From SIG440 sp045648205 (lineage in GTDB: Bacteria > Bacillota > Clostridia > Monoglobales > Monoglobaceae): a stretch of 20,124 nt of DNA. Below are positions 7,324 through 15,833 of this stretch, one piece after another. A program made the translations under genes and the position numbers. The stretch covers positions 1 through 20,124 of the forward strand of contig JAZRNM010000009.1 of the NCBI GenBank assembly GCA_045648205.1, in the 5' to 3' direction. Position 1 is the stretch's first letter. Every line of letters begins with the position of its first letter. A model generated the notes under the pieces. That model did no database searches, was not told the origin of the DNA, and saw only the letters and a program-made list of their open reading frames with translations.

Positions 7324-9963
7324 CTATTTTGCAGCAGGCATTTTAGGTTCTTCAAAATGCTTGCCATAGTATGCGTTCAAGTACATCTGCTTAATTTCGC
7401 TCATCAGCGGATAACGTGGGTTTGCACCCGTGCACTGGTCGTCAAATGCCTGTTCAACCATTTCATCAAGATTGTCAAGGAAGACTTTCTCATCTATGCC
7501 ATAATCCTTGATTGTCTTTTTGATTCCAACCTTTTCCTTGAGTTCATTGATTGCTGCAATAAGCTTTTCAAGCTTATCCTTGTCGTTCTTTCCGCCAAGT
7601 CCAAGATAATCTGCAACTTCAGCATAACGGCTGAGTGTGTGCGGATGGTCATACTGTGAGAATGTACCCATCTTAACGGGAACTTCTGATGCATTGAAAC
7701 GAAGAACCTCTTCAATCATAAGTGCATTTGCAACGCCGTGGGGAAGGTGATGGAATGCACCAAGCTTATGTGCCATAGAGTGACAAATGCCCAGGAATGC
7801 ATTTGCGAATGCCATACCTGCCATTGTAGCAGCATTAGCCATTTTTTCTCTTGCTTCGATGTCTGTCTGTCCGTTTTCATATGCTCTCGGCAAGTATTCA
7901 AAAACTGTCTTGAGTGACTTAAGTGCAAGACCATCTGTGTAGTCTGTTGCAAGCATTGCAGCATATGCTTCAATTGCGTGAGTTACAGCATCAATACCAG
8001 AAGCCGCAGTCAAGCCCTTGGGTGCTGACATATGGAAATCTGTGTCAACAATTGCCATATTGGGAAGAAGCTCATAATCTGCAAGAGGATACTTGACACC
8101 TGTCTGCTCGTCTGTGATAACTGCAAAAGGTGTAACTTCAGAACCCGTACCTGCTGATGTAGGAATTGCAATGAAGTATGCTTTTTCACCCATCTTGGGG
8201 AATGTGTAAACTCTCTTTCTGATGTCGATAAATCTCATTGCCATATCCATAAAGTCTGCTTCCGGATGTTCGTAGAGAACCCACATAATTTTTGCTGCGT
8301 CCATTGCACTTCCGCCGCCAAGTGCGATGATTGTGTCAGGCTTGAATACTGCCATCTGTGCCGCACCATTTTTGGCGTTCAAAAGTGTGGGGTCGGGTTG
8401 TACATCAAAGAATGTTGTGTGAGCGATACCCATTTCATCGAGCTTGTCGGTGATTGGCTTGGTGTATCCATTCTCATAAAGGAAGGTATCTGTTACGATG
8501 AATGCTCTCTTTTTGCCCATAACAGTTTTAAGCTCATCAAGGGCAACTGGCAGGCATCCTTTCTTGATATATATTTTTTCAGGAGCTCTGAACCAAAGCA
8601 TATTTTCCCTTCTTTCCGCAACTGTTTTGATATTCAAAAGGTGCTTTACACCAACGTTTTCTGATACTGAGTTTCCGCCCCATGAACCACAGCCAAGTGT
8701 GAGTGACGGTGCAAGCTTGAAGTTGTAAAGGTCACCTATGCCGCCGTGAGATGATGGTGTGTTGACCAAAATACGGCAGGTTTTCATTCTTGCTTCAAAT
8801 TCAGCAAGCTTTTCAGTTTCTGTTATTTCATTGATATATATTGAGGATGTGTGACCATAACCGCCATCTGCAATCAACTGTTCAGCCTTGCTGAGCGCAT
8901 CCTCAAAATCCTTTGCCTTGTACATTGCAAGAACAGGTGAAAGCTTTTCGTGAGCAAATTCTTCAGAAAGCTCAACTGATTCAACTTCACCAATAAGAAT
9001 CTTTGTTCCTATTGGCACCTTAACGCCTGAAAGCTCTGCAATTTTTGCTGCTGGCTGACCAACGATTTTAGCATTTAATGCACCGTTTATTATAATTGTT
9101 TTTCTTACCTTTTCAGTTTCATCAGCATTGAGGAAATAACAGCCACGGGTTGAAAATTCTTTCTTCACTGCTGCGTAAATGCTTTCGTGAACAATCACAG
9201 ACTGCTCAGATGCACAAATCATACCGTTATCAAATGTCTTTGAGTGGATGATTGAGTTAACTGCCAAAAGTATGTCAGCACTCTCATCAATTATTGCAGG
9301 AGTGTTTCCCGCACCAACACCAACAGCCGGCTTGCCGCTTGAATATGCAGCCTTAACCATTCCGGGACCACCTGTAGCCAGAATAATGTCAGATTCCTTC
9401 ATAACCATATTGGTCATCTCAAGGCTCGGAACATCAATCCAGTCAATTATACCCTCAGGAGCACCTGCGCTGACTGCAGCTTCTAAAACAAGCTTAGCTG
9501 CTGCAATTGTGCAGTTTTTTGCTCTTGGGTGAGGAGAAATGATGATTGCATTTCTAGTCTTTAATGCAAGCAAGCACTTGAAAATTGCAGTTGATGTGGG
9601 GTTTGTTGTCGGGATAACCGCTGCAACAACACCAATCGGCTCTGCAATCTTTCTGATGCCAAACGCCTTATCTTCTTCAATCACACCACAAGTCTTTGTG
9701 TTTTTGTATGCATTGTAAATATATTCAGAAGCATAGTTGTTTTTGATAACCTTGTCTTCAACTATACCCATACCTGTTTCCTCTACTGCCATTTTTGCAA
9801 GAGGAATTCTTGCTTTGTTTGCCGCCGATGCTGCAGCCAGGAAAATCTTGTCAACCTGTTCCTGAGAAAACTTTGCAAATTCTGCCTGAACTTTTCTCAA
9901 GTTCTGAAGTGCAACTTCAAGCTTTTCTACTCCATCGATGATTTCATAAACTTTGTTTTTCAT
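7324..9963 (-). CDS. adhE: Bifunctional acetaldehyde-CoA/alcohol dehydrogenase
   Basis: AdhE reduces acetyl-CoA to acetaldehyde and then ethanol using two NADH. It is a major fermentative electron sink, and the enzyme commonly forms spirosome filaments. The 879 residues have an N-terminal aldehyde dehydrogenase domain (about 1-440) with the catalytic cysteine in FDNGMICASEQ (Cys250), and a nucleotide loop ATGGPGMVKAAYSSGKP (196-212). The C-terminal iron-dependent alcohol dehydrogenase domain (about 455-870) has GGGSAMDAAK (549-558) and PTSAGTGSEVTPFAV (601-615). Iron ligands are Asp658, His662, His728 and His742 in GIDAVTHAIE, GICHSMAH and LPHG. Length is standard. The start follows AAGGTAGG. 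The upstream region holds a strong promoter and three Rex-like operators, so expression should rise when NADH is high. Confidence 0.98.
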   Translation of the reverse strand: MKNKVYEIIDGVEKLEVALQNLRKVQAEFAKFSQEQVDKIFLAAASAANKARIPLAKMAVEETGMGIVEDKVIKNNYASEYIYNAYKNTKTCGVIEEDKAFGIRKIAEPIGVVAAVIPTTNPTSTAIFKCLLALKTRNAIIISPHPRAKNCTIAAAKLVLEAAVSAGAPEGIIDWIDVPSLEMTNMVMKESDIILATGGPGMVKAAYSSGKPAVGVGAGNTPAIIDESADILLAVNSIIHSKTFDNGMICASEQSVIVHESIYAAVKKEFSTRGCYFLNADETEKVRKTIIINGALNAKIVGQPAAKIAELSGVKVPIGTKILIGEVESVELSEEFAHEKLSPVLAMYKAKDFEDALSKAEQLIADGGYGHTSSIYINEITETEKLAEFEARMKTCRILVNTPSSHGGIGDLYNFKLAPSLTLGCGSWGGNSVSENVGVKHLLNIKTVAERRENMLWFRAPEKIYIKKGCLPVALDELKTVMGKKRAFIVTDTFLYENGYTKPITDKLDEMGIAHTTFFDVQPDPTLLNAKNGAAQMAVFKPDTIIALGGGSAMDAAKIMWVLYEHPEADFMDMAMRFIDIRKRVYTFPKMGEKAYFIAIPTSAGTGSEVTPFAVITDEQTGVKYPLADYELLPNMAIVDTDFHMSAPKGLTAASGIDAVTHAIEAYAAMLATDYTDGLALKSLKTVFEYLPRAYENGQTDIEAREKMANAATMAGMAFANAFLGICHSMAHKLGAFHHLPHGVANALMIEEVLRFNASEVPVKMGTFSQYDHPHTLSRYAEVADYLGLGGKNDKDKLEKLIAAINELKEKVGIKKTIKDYGIDEKVFLDNLDEMVEQAFDDQCTGANPRYPLMSEIKQMYLNAYYGKHFEEPKMPAAK

Positions 9964-9984
9964 TTTTTCCTACCTTCTTTTAGT

Positions 9985-10002
9985 TTGTTAATTTTTTAAC
10001 AC
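9985..10002. promoter_or_regulatory. Rex-like operator 1 (adhE leader)
   Basis: TTGTTAATTTTTTAACAC matches the clostridial Rex consensus TTGTTAA-N4-TTAACAA at 13 of 14 specified bases. It lies downstream of the predicted adhE transcription start, about 22 bp before the start codon, where a bound repressor could block elongation. Confidence 0.8.
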
Positions 10003-10037
10003 TCTTACCTCTGTATCTCCATCAATGTTACTTTCTC

Positions 10038-10066
10038 ATTCTAACACATTGTTAAATTTTTGTCAA
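10038..10066 (-). promoter_or_regulatory. adhE sigma-A promoter
   Basis: On the minus strand, TTGACA (10061-10066) is separated by 17 bp from TAGAAT (10038-10043). The -35 box is consensus and the -10 box has one mismatch. Initiation near 10031 would give a leader of about 68 nt. Rex-like operator 2 covers the -35 box and most of the spacer. Confidence 0.88.
10049..10066. promoter_or_regulatory. Rex-like operator 2 (over the adhE -35 box)
   Basis: Read on the minus strand, TTGACAAAAATTTAACAA fits TTGTTAA-N4-TTAACAA at 12 of 14 positions. One half-site is perfect and the other doubles as the TTGACA -35 box. Binding here would directly exclude RNA polymerase. Confidence 0.75.
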
Positions 10067-10073
10067 TACCTTT

Positions 10074-10091
10074 TTGTTAAAAATTTAACAT
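10074..10091. promoter_or_regulatory. Rex-like operator 3 (upstream of the adhE promoter)
   Basis: TTGTTAAAAATTTAACAT fits the clostridial Rex consensus at 13 of 14 specified bases. It lies just upstream of the -35 box, its near edge 8 bp from operator 2. The rest of 9964-10140 is AT-rich, and I see no small gene in it. Confidence 0.8.
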
Positions 10092-10140
10092 TTTTTGAAC
10101 TGCATAGAAGCACAAAAAGATTTGTAAAGGTTTAAATAAT

Positions 10141-10169
10141 AAAAAACCCGCCTCAAGGGCGGGTTTTTT
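10141..10169 (-). terminator. Intrinsic terminator after the GH109-like gene
   Basis: CCCGCC (10047+100 to 10152) pairs with GGCGGG (10158-10163) around a 5-nt loop, with six A on the left and six T on the right. Read on the minus strand, it ends the oxidoreductase transcript 15 nt after its stop and insulates the adhE promoter. The symmetric flanks would allow function in both directions. Confidence 0.9.
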
Positions 10170-10183
10170 GCGTTTATATAATA

Positions 10184-11521
10184 TTATTCTGCAGGCGCAT
10201 CTTCTTTCACGGGAAGACTGTTGAAAATTTTAACGGATTCGTCAACACAAACCTTGTCAAGACAATATTTGCCTTCAACAACGGGTTCACGGTCAATCCA
10301 CTTTCCTCTTGTGAAGTCAGGGAATTCCATGGGCGCACCGCTTTTTGCAATTGACATTTCGGAAATTGTGCCTATTGCCATCCATGTTACAGTGTCGTAA
10401 GCATCAATGGGAGTGTTTGTTCCTGCTTTTACGCTTTCAACAAAGGCACGGATAAGAAGCCAGTCCATACCTCCATGACCGCCTTTTTCCCCAAGTGCAA
10501 CATATTCCTTGTGGAGAGGATGGTCATAGGTTTCAAACATTTCCTGTTCGTTGTCTTCACAGCCGCGTTCCAGATTGCCATGGTCCATACCTTCAAAGAA
10601 AAGAACTCGGCGTTCTTCGGTGTACATAGCTTGTGTTCCTCTGACTGTGAAGTTTCTGGTGTAAAAAGCTCTTGGAAGGGTGGTGTCAAGACAGAGGTGA
10701 ACGGTTTCACCATTTGCACAAGTGATGATTGTGTCTACAATGTCACCCTGATTATAGTCAATCTGTGCAAAACGGCTTTCTTCGCCAAGGTGTCTCTTTG
10801 CATAATCCTTCAAAGCTCTGCTCTTTGATGCAACAGAGTTAAGTGAAACAATTCTGTTTCCACGATTGATTTTCAGCACCTTTGAAATGGGACCAAAATC
10901 ATGTGTGGGATAGTTGTGGAGATTTCTTGCAATATATTGATGAATTCTGTAATGTTCAATCTCGTCGTTTTCAACCTCTTTGAAAAGGTCACAATCAGGA
11001 AGATAGTGCCCATATGCACCTTTACAGTGAACGATTTCGCCAAATTTACCTTGCTCGGCAACGTTGAGAGCCATCATTTCACGTCTGCCGTAGCAGCAGT
11101 TTTCAAGCATCATAAGAGGTGAGCCTGTTCTTTCATATGTATCAATAAGGTCATAGCATTCTTTCAGATCAAAGGCACAGCCAACTTCGATTCCGGTATA
11201 CTTTCCTGCTTCCATAGACTTGATTGCCATTTCGGGTCTGCCTGTCCAACTGTTGAAAAACAGAATAGCATCAATTTCGGGGTTGTTTACCAAATCCATA
11301 TAATCATATGTAACAATGGGCTTTGGAACATTCTTTTCTTCAAAAGTTTCCAGTGTCTTGTCGATTGCCTTTTGTCTTTTATCGCAGATTGCAGTGATTT
11401 CAATATCGCCGTTTTCGTAAACCATATCAAGGATAACGCCGTTAAGCATTCCCCATCCACGTCTGCCAAGACCGACAATTCCCAGTTTAACTTTGTCTTT
11501 TTTTTCTCTTTTAATTATCAT
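10184..11521 (-). CDS. Gfo/Idh/MocA oxidoreductase, GH109-like (putative NAD-dependent glycosidase)
   Basis: A 445-residue protein with an N-terminal Rossmann fold (VKLGIVGLGRRGWG, 11-24). The wider family uses NAD(P) to oxidise sugars. Several stretches recall GH109, which cleaves glycosides by a redox-assisted mechanism with tightly bound NAD: ENCCYGRREMMALN (140-153), GKFGEIVHCKGAYGHYL (158-174), NYPTHDFGPISKVLKINRGN (203-222), GGHGGMD, and a C-terminal SGAPMEFPDFTRGKW. Characterised GH109 members act on alpha-N-acetylgalactosamine, but the substrate here cannot be told. No signal peptide is seen, so it should act in the cytoplasm on an imported sugar. The start has GGAGGG 6 nt upstream. 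It is transcribed alone and divergent from the AraC-type gene, which is its likely regulator. Confidence 0.88.
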   Translation of the reverse strand: MIIKREKKDKVKLGIVGLGRRGWGMLNGVILDMVYENGDIEITAICDKRQKAIDKTLETFEEKNVPKPIVTYDYMDLVNNPEIDAILFFNSWTGRPEMAIKSMEAGKYTGIEVGCAFDLKECYDLIDTYERTGSPLMMLENCCYGRREMMALNVAEQGKFGEIVHCKGAYGHYLPDCDLFKEVENDEIEHYRIHQYIARNLHNYPTHDFGPISKVLKINRGNRIVSLNSVASKSRALKDYAKRHLGEESRFAQIDYNQGDIVDTIITCANGETVHLCLDTTLPRAFYTRNFTVRGTQAMYTEERRVLFFEGMDHGNLERGCEDNEQEMFETYDHPLHKEYVALGEKGGHGGMDWLLIRAFVESVKAGTNTPIDAYDTVTWMAIGTISEMSIAKSGAPMEFPDFTRGKWIDREPVVEGKYCLDKVCVDESVKIFNSLPVKEDAPAE

Positions 11522-11543
11522 GATTTTCCCTCCGTGGAGTTTC

Positions 11544-11572
11544 TTGACATATATTATTTTTTATGATATTAT
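11544..11572 (+). promoter_or_regulatory. Promoter for the AraC-family gene
   Basis: TTGACA (11544-11549), a 17-bp spacer and TATTAT (11567-11572) on the plus strand would start transcription near 11580, about 56 nt before the AraC-type start codon. A short imperfect palindrome (GATATTATATATC, 11565-11577) overlaps the -10 box and may be an operator. Confidence 0.7.
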
Positions 11573-11579
11573 ATATCAA
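11551..11579 (-). promoter_or_regulatory. Putative promoter for the GH109-like gene, overlapping the divergent one
   Basis: On the minus strand, TTGATA (11574-11579), 17 bp and TAATAT (11551-11556) form a weaker promoter lying almost wholly over the plus-strand promoter at 11544-11572. The region is so AT-rich that a chance match is possible. Confidence 0.45.
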
Positions 11580-11635
11580 TAAAATTCACAATAAAATACA
11601 AAAAAAGATATAAAAAGTAAGGTTTTGGACACAAA

Positions 11636-12448
11636 ATGGCAGAACGAACAAGAAAAATAAATCGGGTATTTGAAATTGAACAGATAATGTTTCCTTTGGA
11701 CAGACAATTTCAACGAGATTTCAGTTTTTCGGGCGAGAACCATGATTTCTGGGAAATTGTCTTTGTTAAGGACGGCAAGCTGGAAGTTACGGAGGATGAG
11801 AATGTTTACTGGCTTTCGGGAGGGGATATTGTGTTCCATGCTCCAGGAAAGTTTCATCGTTTGAAAAGCGGCGGAAACACCAGTCCCAAGGTTATCAATC
11901 TTTCCTTTGTTGCAAGGGGGAGTGTTCCAGTGGAACTGACAAAGGGCGTATTTGAACTTGATGTGGTTGAGCAAAAGGAGTTTGTTCATTTGTTTCAGCT
12001 TGCAAAAGATTTTGTTGAAAGCGGTGAGATTGAGGGCTTTGAAGGTCAGGAGGTTGCGGACAGCCTTGGGGCTTTTTTGCTCAGACTTTGTCGCAACAAT
12101 GAGTCAAAGCAGCAGCTTTCGTCATCAAACAGGGCAGAGGCGTACCGAAAAATTGTCGAAACCATGCACCGTGAGATTTATTCAAATTTGTCCCTTGCAG
12201 AGATGGCCAAAGAAAATTTTATGAGTGTCAGTTACGTCAAGGTGCTCTTTGACCGATATGCAGGGGTCAGCCCCAAAAGCTACTATATTAATCTCAGAAT
12301 GAATGAAATTATCAGAATGCTTTCAGAGGGCGTAGGGGTGAGAGAAATTTCGGAAAAAATGAATTTCTCGTCACCAAATTACTTTTCGGCATTTTTTAAA
12401 ACACATATGAAAATGACACCAATGCAATTTAAAAACAGAAACAAATAA
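11636..12448 (+). CDS. AraC family transcriptional regulator with cupin sensor domain
   Basis: A 270-residue regulator. The N-terminal part (about 20-95) is a cupin-like sugar-sensing domain with HDFWEIVFVKDGKLEV and GGDIVFHAPGKFHRL. The C-terminal hundred residues hold the two AraC helix-turn-helix motifs: LSLAEMAKENFMSVSYVKVLFDRYAG, then VREISEKMNFSSPNYFSAFFKTHMKMTP. The spacing between the two fits the family. The start is supported by the family's usual length, but the ribosome binding site is weak (TAAGG, 13 nt upstream), which suggests low expression. It is divergent from the GH109-like gene and most likely controls it in response to that gene's sugar substrate. It is followed by a strong terminator. 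Confidence 0.93.
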   Translation: MAERTRKINRVFEIEQIMFPLDRQFQRDFSFSGENHDFWEIVFVKDGKLEVTEDENVYWLSGGDIVFHAPGKFHRLKSGGNTSPKVINLSFVARGSVPVELTKGVFELDVVEQKEFVHLFQLAKDFVESGEIEGFEGQEVADSLGAFLLRLCRNNESKQQLSSSNRAEAYRKIVETMHREIYSNLSLAEMAKENFMSVSYVKVLFDRYAGVSPKSYYINLRMNEIIRMLSEGVGVREISEKMNFSSPNYFSAFFKTHMKMTPMQFKNRNK

Positions 12449-12452
12449 TGGC

Positions 12453-12486
12453 AAAACAGAGCAGTGAAATTCACTGCTCTGTTTTT
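12453..12486. terminator. Bidirectional terminator between the AraC and ABC permease genes
   Basis: A 13-bp perfect stem (ACAGAGCAGTGAA, 12456-12468, with its complement at 12470-12482) is flanked by A and T tracts. It ends the AraC-type gene on the plus strand and the GntR-ABC operon on the minus strand. Confidence 0.9.
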
Positions 12487-12496
12487 AATCTGATTA

Positions 12497-14539
12497 TTAT
12501 TCAGCAATCTGCAAAAGAGCATCTGCATCCTCTTCGTAAATTGCACCTATTACCTCTGTGTAGCCATTGGAATTTATCATGCATACATAATGTGAATATT
12601 CCTTTTCTGGAACAAACCTGATTCCTCTGCTTGTGATAAAATCCGCAATTTGGAGCTTTGTTTCAGAATTGGTGATTTTCTCTGCGCCAGATATTTCCTC
12701 AAAGTTGTTGATACGTCTCTTATAGCTTTCTGCATCCTGAATCCTTATGTCCTCAACATATTTTTCTTCCACGTACAGTTGTTCAGGCGTCAGTATGCAC
12801 ATATCATTGTTTTCAACATTAATCACTGACCACCAATAGCCATTTTCTTTCAACCAATTAAGGGTATTCTTATAATTTGCATTGATTTCCCTATTAATGT
12901 TGTTTATGCTTCGTCCACCTTGACCGTTATCCTTGTCACGCTTGTCAGCATACTCAAGATTGAGGTTTATCCCCCAGGACTCATGGTTATACATCTGGCT
13001 GTAATCCAAATCAAGAACATCCCGTTTTATGCATGCATAAAGTTCATCAATTTTTGACTTTTCGGTTATTCTCACATCACCATAGTTCAGCCCTATGCTA
13101 TAAATTTCATCAATATTGCTTCCAAACAAATCAGCATTTTTTAGCTTATAGTTCTTTGACTTGTAAAGTTCTTCCATAATTTCACAAGCTTCTTTTTCAG
13201 AAACAGGATAACGTCTTGAAATTGTTTTTCCATTTTCCAGCTCGTACTTGATGTGAATTCCCGTCTGACGCGCTGCTTCAAATTTATTGACAATGTGTAT
13301 TCTGTCCTCCTGAATCAGCTTTTTATGTACATCTCTCGCATAATCTATAATAACGTCGTCAGAAAGATATGGCTCATCGTCCTGATAATAGAATTCATAT
13401 ATTTCCACTGACTTCACTCTGTCTTCTTCAGGAATCCTTGTTTCATATCCGAAAAATGTAGTGAGAGCAAACACGCAAACCATAGCAGAAAATGCAACTC
13501 CAAATGCCAGGTATCCCTTATATGAGTGCCAAACTTTGAGAGTCTTTTTGAGAATCATTTCTGCCCCGAAATAGATAACCAGACTCACAATCACAATGAT
13601 GAATGTCAAAAGCAATGGCTCTTTTGATGCATAAGAGTTAAAAATTCCGAAGGTTCCCAAAGAAGCAATAAATGTCACGAAGTATTTATAAATCGGATTG
13701 AGGCATCTGAACGCAGCCACATCCTCTGCGGTTTCCATTCTGCGTTTTTTATAAAGCACCCAACCAATCACATATAACACCAGCGAATATCCGACCATCA
13801 GTGCAAGTTTTACAAAATCAAACTCGAAATTCACTCTCTGTAATGTGCTTTGCGTGCCGAAAATATAATTAATGAAATTCCAGTCAAGAACGGCATTCAA
13901 CAGTTCATTGTTATTGTTATAGCCATAAACAAAGCATTCCGCAAGAATTGAAAAACTTCCTGTAATTATGAGTGCAAAACAATGAAGAAGTCCGTTGAGT
14001 CCAACCATAGCAAAACTGTTTCCCGTAATCATTGCACTCATTGTCGCCACCGAAAACATCATAAAAACTGTCAGAAGGTTCATCCCCATCCAGACAAAGC
14101 ATGATGTCGTGTCAAAAAGCCCACCATATCCCGACCAGCTTATGACCATCAGAATAAGCCCGTTGATTACAATTGGAGCACCCATCAGTGATAGTCCCGC
14201 AAGGCATGACGAAACATAATTTGCATTTCTTGAAACGGGAAGACTGTGGACAAAAACCGAGGTTTTCTTCGAATGAACAAATCTGAATGTGAGAAGTGCC
14301 ACAACAGTTGATGCAAACATTCCAATCAGGATTGGGAAAATGATGTAAATATCTTCCAGAATCAAAGCTGTTCTGTTGTTTGACATATATCTCCAAACAT
14401 TGTTTTTGTCAACACCAAGAAGGATCATAAGTCCCGTTGTCATAAAAAGCAAAATGAAATAAAGCACCGAACCCCAGATATAGCGTCTGAATGTTGACCT
14501 GAAAATACCCTTGTTAAATAATGATGTTTTTGAAATCAT
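12497..14539 (-). CDS. ABC transporter permease with large C-terminal domain
   Basis: The 680-residue membrane partner of the ATPase encoded just upstream. About nine hydrophobic segments fill the first 360 residues, for example YFILLFMTTGLMILLGV, PIVINGLILMVI and FIIVIVSLVIYFGAEMIL. They are followed by some 310 residues without a clear membrane segment, probably one soluble domain. This layout recalls the ABC-2-type permeases found with YtrA-like regulators in Firmicutes. The substrate is unknown; drug or peptide export or envelope stress is common for such sets. The frame is open to 14560, but the ATG at 14539 has GGGAGG 8 nt upstream and is preferred. It overlaps the ATPase end by 26 nt, so expression is translationally coupled. 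Confidence 0.82.
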   Translation of the reverse strand: MISKTSLFNKGIFRSTFRRYIWGSVLYFILLFMTTGLMILLGVDKNNVWRYMSNNRTALILEDIYIIFPILIGMFASTVVALLTFRFVHSKKTSVFVHSLPVSRNANYVSSCLAGLSLMGAPIVINGLILMVISWSGYGGLFDTTSCFVWMGMNLLTVFMMFSVATMSAMITGNSFAMVGLNGLLHCFALIITGSFSILAECFVYGYNNNNELLNAVLDWNFINYIFGTQSTLQRVNFEFDFVKLALMVGYSLVLYVIGWVLYKKRRMETAEDVAAFRCLNPIYKYFVTFIASLGTFGIFNSYASKEPLLLTFIIVIVSLVIYFGAEMILKKTLKVWHSYKGYLAFGVAFSAMVCVFALTTFFGYETRIPEEDRVKSVEIYEFYYQDDEPYLSDDVIIDYARDVHKKLIQEDRIHIVNKFEAARQTGIHIKYELENGKTISRRYPVSEKEACEIMEELYKSKNYKLKNADLFGSNIDEIYSIGLNYGDVRITEKSKIDELYACIKRDVLDLDYSQMYNHESWGINLNLEYADKRDKDNGQGGRSINNINREINANYKNTLNWLKENGYWWSVINVENNDMCILTPEQLYVEEKYVEDIRIQDAESYKRRINNFEEISGAEKITNSETKLQIADFITSRGIRFVPEKEYSHYVCMINSNGYTEVIGAIYEEDADALLQIAE

Positions 14540-15413
14540 AACCCAAACCTCCCAACTCATAAATGAATACTTCTTCCAATGTAAGACTGATTCTCTCGCA
14601 AAGCACGGGCATCAGCTCCTTCATCTGTTTGTCGGTTTCCTTTGCATCGCCCCTGATGATGATGTTATACACCGAACCAACCTTTGAAGTGTGAAGAATA
14701 TTATCCATCTTTTCAATACGGCTTTCCGCACCCTCTGAAAAGACAAGCTGATATTTGTGGACATTCCCCTTCAGGTCATCAAGAGGCTTTTCAATAATCA
14801 TTTTTCCATTATGTATTATTCCAACCCAATCGCAAATATCCTCAAGTTCTCTGAGATTGTGAGAAGAAACCAGAACAGTCATTTCACGGTCCGCAACATC
14901 TGCAATCACAAGATTCAGAACCTGCTTTCTCATAACGGGATCAAGTCCGTCAAGGGGCTCATCAAGGATGAGAACATCAGGCATTGCCGAAAGTGACAGC
15001 CAAAATGCAACCTGCTTTTTCATTCCCTTTGAAAGTTTGCGAATCTGCCTTTTTTCGTCAATCTTGAAAATCCTGCTTATGCTTTCATATCTTCCAATAT
15101 TGAAATTGGGATACATATCGCGATAGAACTTTGCCATTTCCTTTATGGTGAAGGTGCTGTAATAGAACCAATCGTCTGATATATTCAGAACCGTCTGCTT
15201 TACCTTCTCGTTTTCAAAAATCTTTTCACCGCCTATGGTTATCTCTCCCACGTTTGGCTTGAGAACACCATTTATGTGATTGATAATCGTCGTTTTTCCT
15301 GCCCCGTTGGGACCGATAAGGCCATAAATCGTGCCCTTTCTGACTTCCATATATATATCGTCAAGAACCTTGAAATCATCAAAGTATTTTGTAACTCCGC
15401 TTACTTTTATCAC
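14514..15413 (-). CDS. ABC transporter ATP-binding protein (BcrA/YtrB type)
   Basis: The 299-residue ATPase powers the adjacent permease. Walker A is GPNGAGKT (34-41), the signature is a variant LSKGMKKQ, Walker B is VLILDEPLDGLDP and the switch histidine is in SSHNLRELE. The residues after about 215 form a C-terminal extension of the kind seen in ABC-2 drug and bacitracin exporters. The start codon is GTG at 15411-15413, with AGGAGG 7 nt upstream. It overlaps the stop of the GntR-type gene (GTGA overlap), so regulator and transporter are coupled. The degenerate signature (Lys for the first Gly of LSGGQ) is common in this subfamily and does not mean inactivity. Confidence 0.95.
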   Translation of the reverse strand: MIKVSGVTKYFDDFKVLDDIYMEVRKGTIYGLIGPNGAGKTTIINHINGVLKPNVGEITIGGEKIFENEKVKQTVLNISDDWFYYSTFTIKEMAKFYRDMYPNFNIGRYESISRIFKIDEKRQIRKLSKGMKKQVAFWLSLSAMPDVLILDEPLDGLDPVMRKQVLNLVIADVADREMTVLVSSHNLRELEDICDWVGIIHNGKMIIEKPLDDLKGNVHKYQLVFSEGAESRIEKMDNILHTSKVGSVYNIIIRGDAKETDKQMKELMPVLCERISLTLEEVFIYELGGLGYDFKNIII

Positions 15414-15790
15414 AAAGATTCCTCCTTTTCTGCATATACACCGTTTATAATATTCAAAATCTTTTCTTTGTCCTCCCCAAGGAAAGCAAGTTCCTTCGCT
15501 GCAAGAATAAGCTCTTCATAGAGTTCTTCAATCCTTCTGTCATTCTTTGTTCCCGCAACCGGAGCAACAAAACTGCCTTTCCCTTTGACGCTGTATATAA
15601 ACCCGTTTTGTTCCAACTGCTTGTATGCTCGTTGCACCGTGTTCGGATTGACCGTCAGACTGATTGAAAGCTCTCTGACCGATGGGAGGGCCTCATCCGC
15701 TTTGAGGACTCCCCCAATAATCAAATCCTTAAATCCTGCCTCAATCTGCTCATGCAAAGTTTTTCCGTTTTTATAGTCAAGATTTATCAT
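15410..15790 (-). CDS. GntR family regulator, YtrA-like
   Basis: A 126-residue DNA-binding protein. The winged helix PSVRELSISLTVNPNTVQRA..KQLEQNGFIYSVKGKGSFV is typical of GntR. The short tail of about 45 residues with no large effector domain is typical of the YtrA subgroup, which usually regulates an adjoining ABC transporter. The frame is open to 15862, but that would cover the promoter and operator. The ATG at 15790 has a GAGGGGTGAGGG site in front and begins at MINLDYKNGKTLHEQI, the usual YtrA N-terminus. It is first in the operon with the ATPase and permease genes and probably represses itself through the inverted repeat at 15808-15832. Confidence 0.92.
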   Translation of the reverse strand: MINLDYKNGKTLHEQIEAGFKDLIIGGVLKADEALPSVRELSISLTVNPNTVQRAYKQLEQNGFIYSVKGKGSFVAPVAGTKNDRRIEELYEELILAAKELAFLGEDKEKILNIINGVYAEKEESL

Positions 15791-15807
15791 TCCCTCACCC
15801 CTCTTTG

Positions 15808-15832
15808 ACTGTATTACTTGTATTAATACAGT
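15808..15832. promoter_or_regulatory. Inverted-repeat operator of the GntR-ABC operon
   Basis: ACTGTATTA (15808-15816) and TAATACAGT (15824-15832) are a perfect 9-bp inverted repeat with a 7-bp spacer. They lie immediately downstream of the -10 box and over the predicted start of transcription. YtrA-type repressors bind such palindromes next to their own genes. Confidence 0.78.
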
Positions 15833-15833
15833 T

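Noticed and set aside
8266..8664. 132-codon plus-strand frame within adhE
   Set aside because: It is antisense to a full-length conserved enzyme; Cys/Phe-rich composition typical of a shadow frame.
11576..11989. 137-codon minus-strand frame opposite the AraC-family gene
   Set aside because: It is antisense to a well-recognised regulator, with no motifs and no ribosome binding site.
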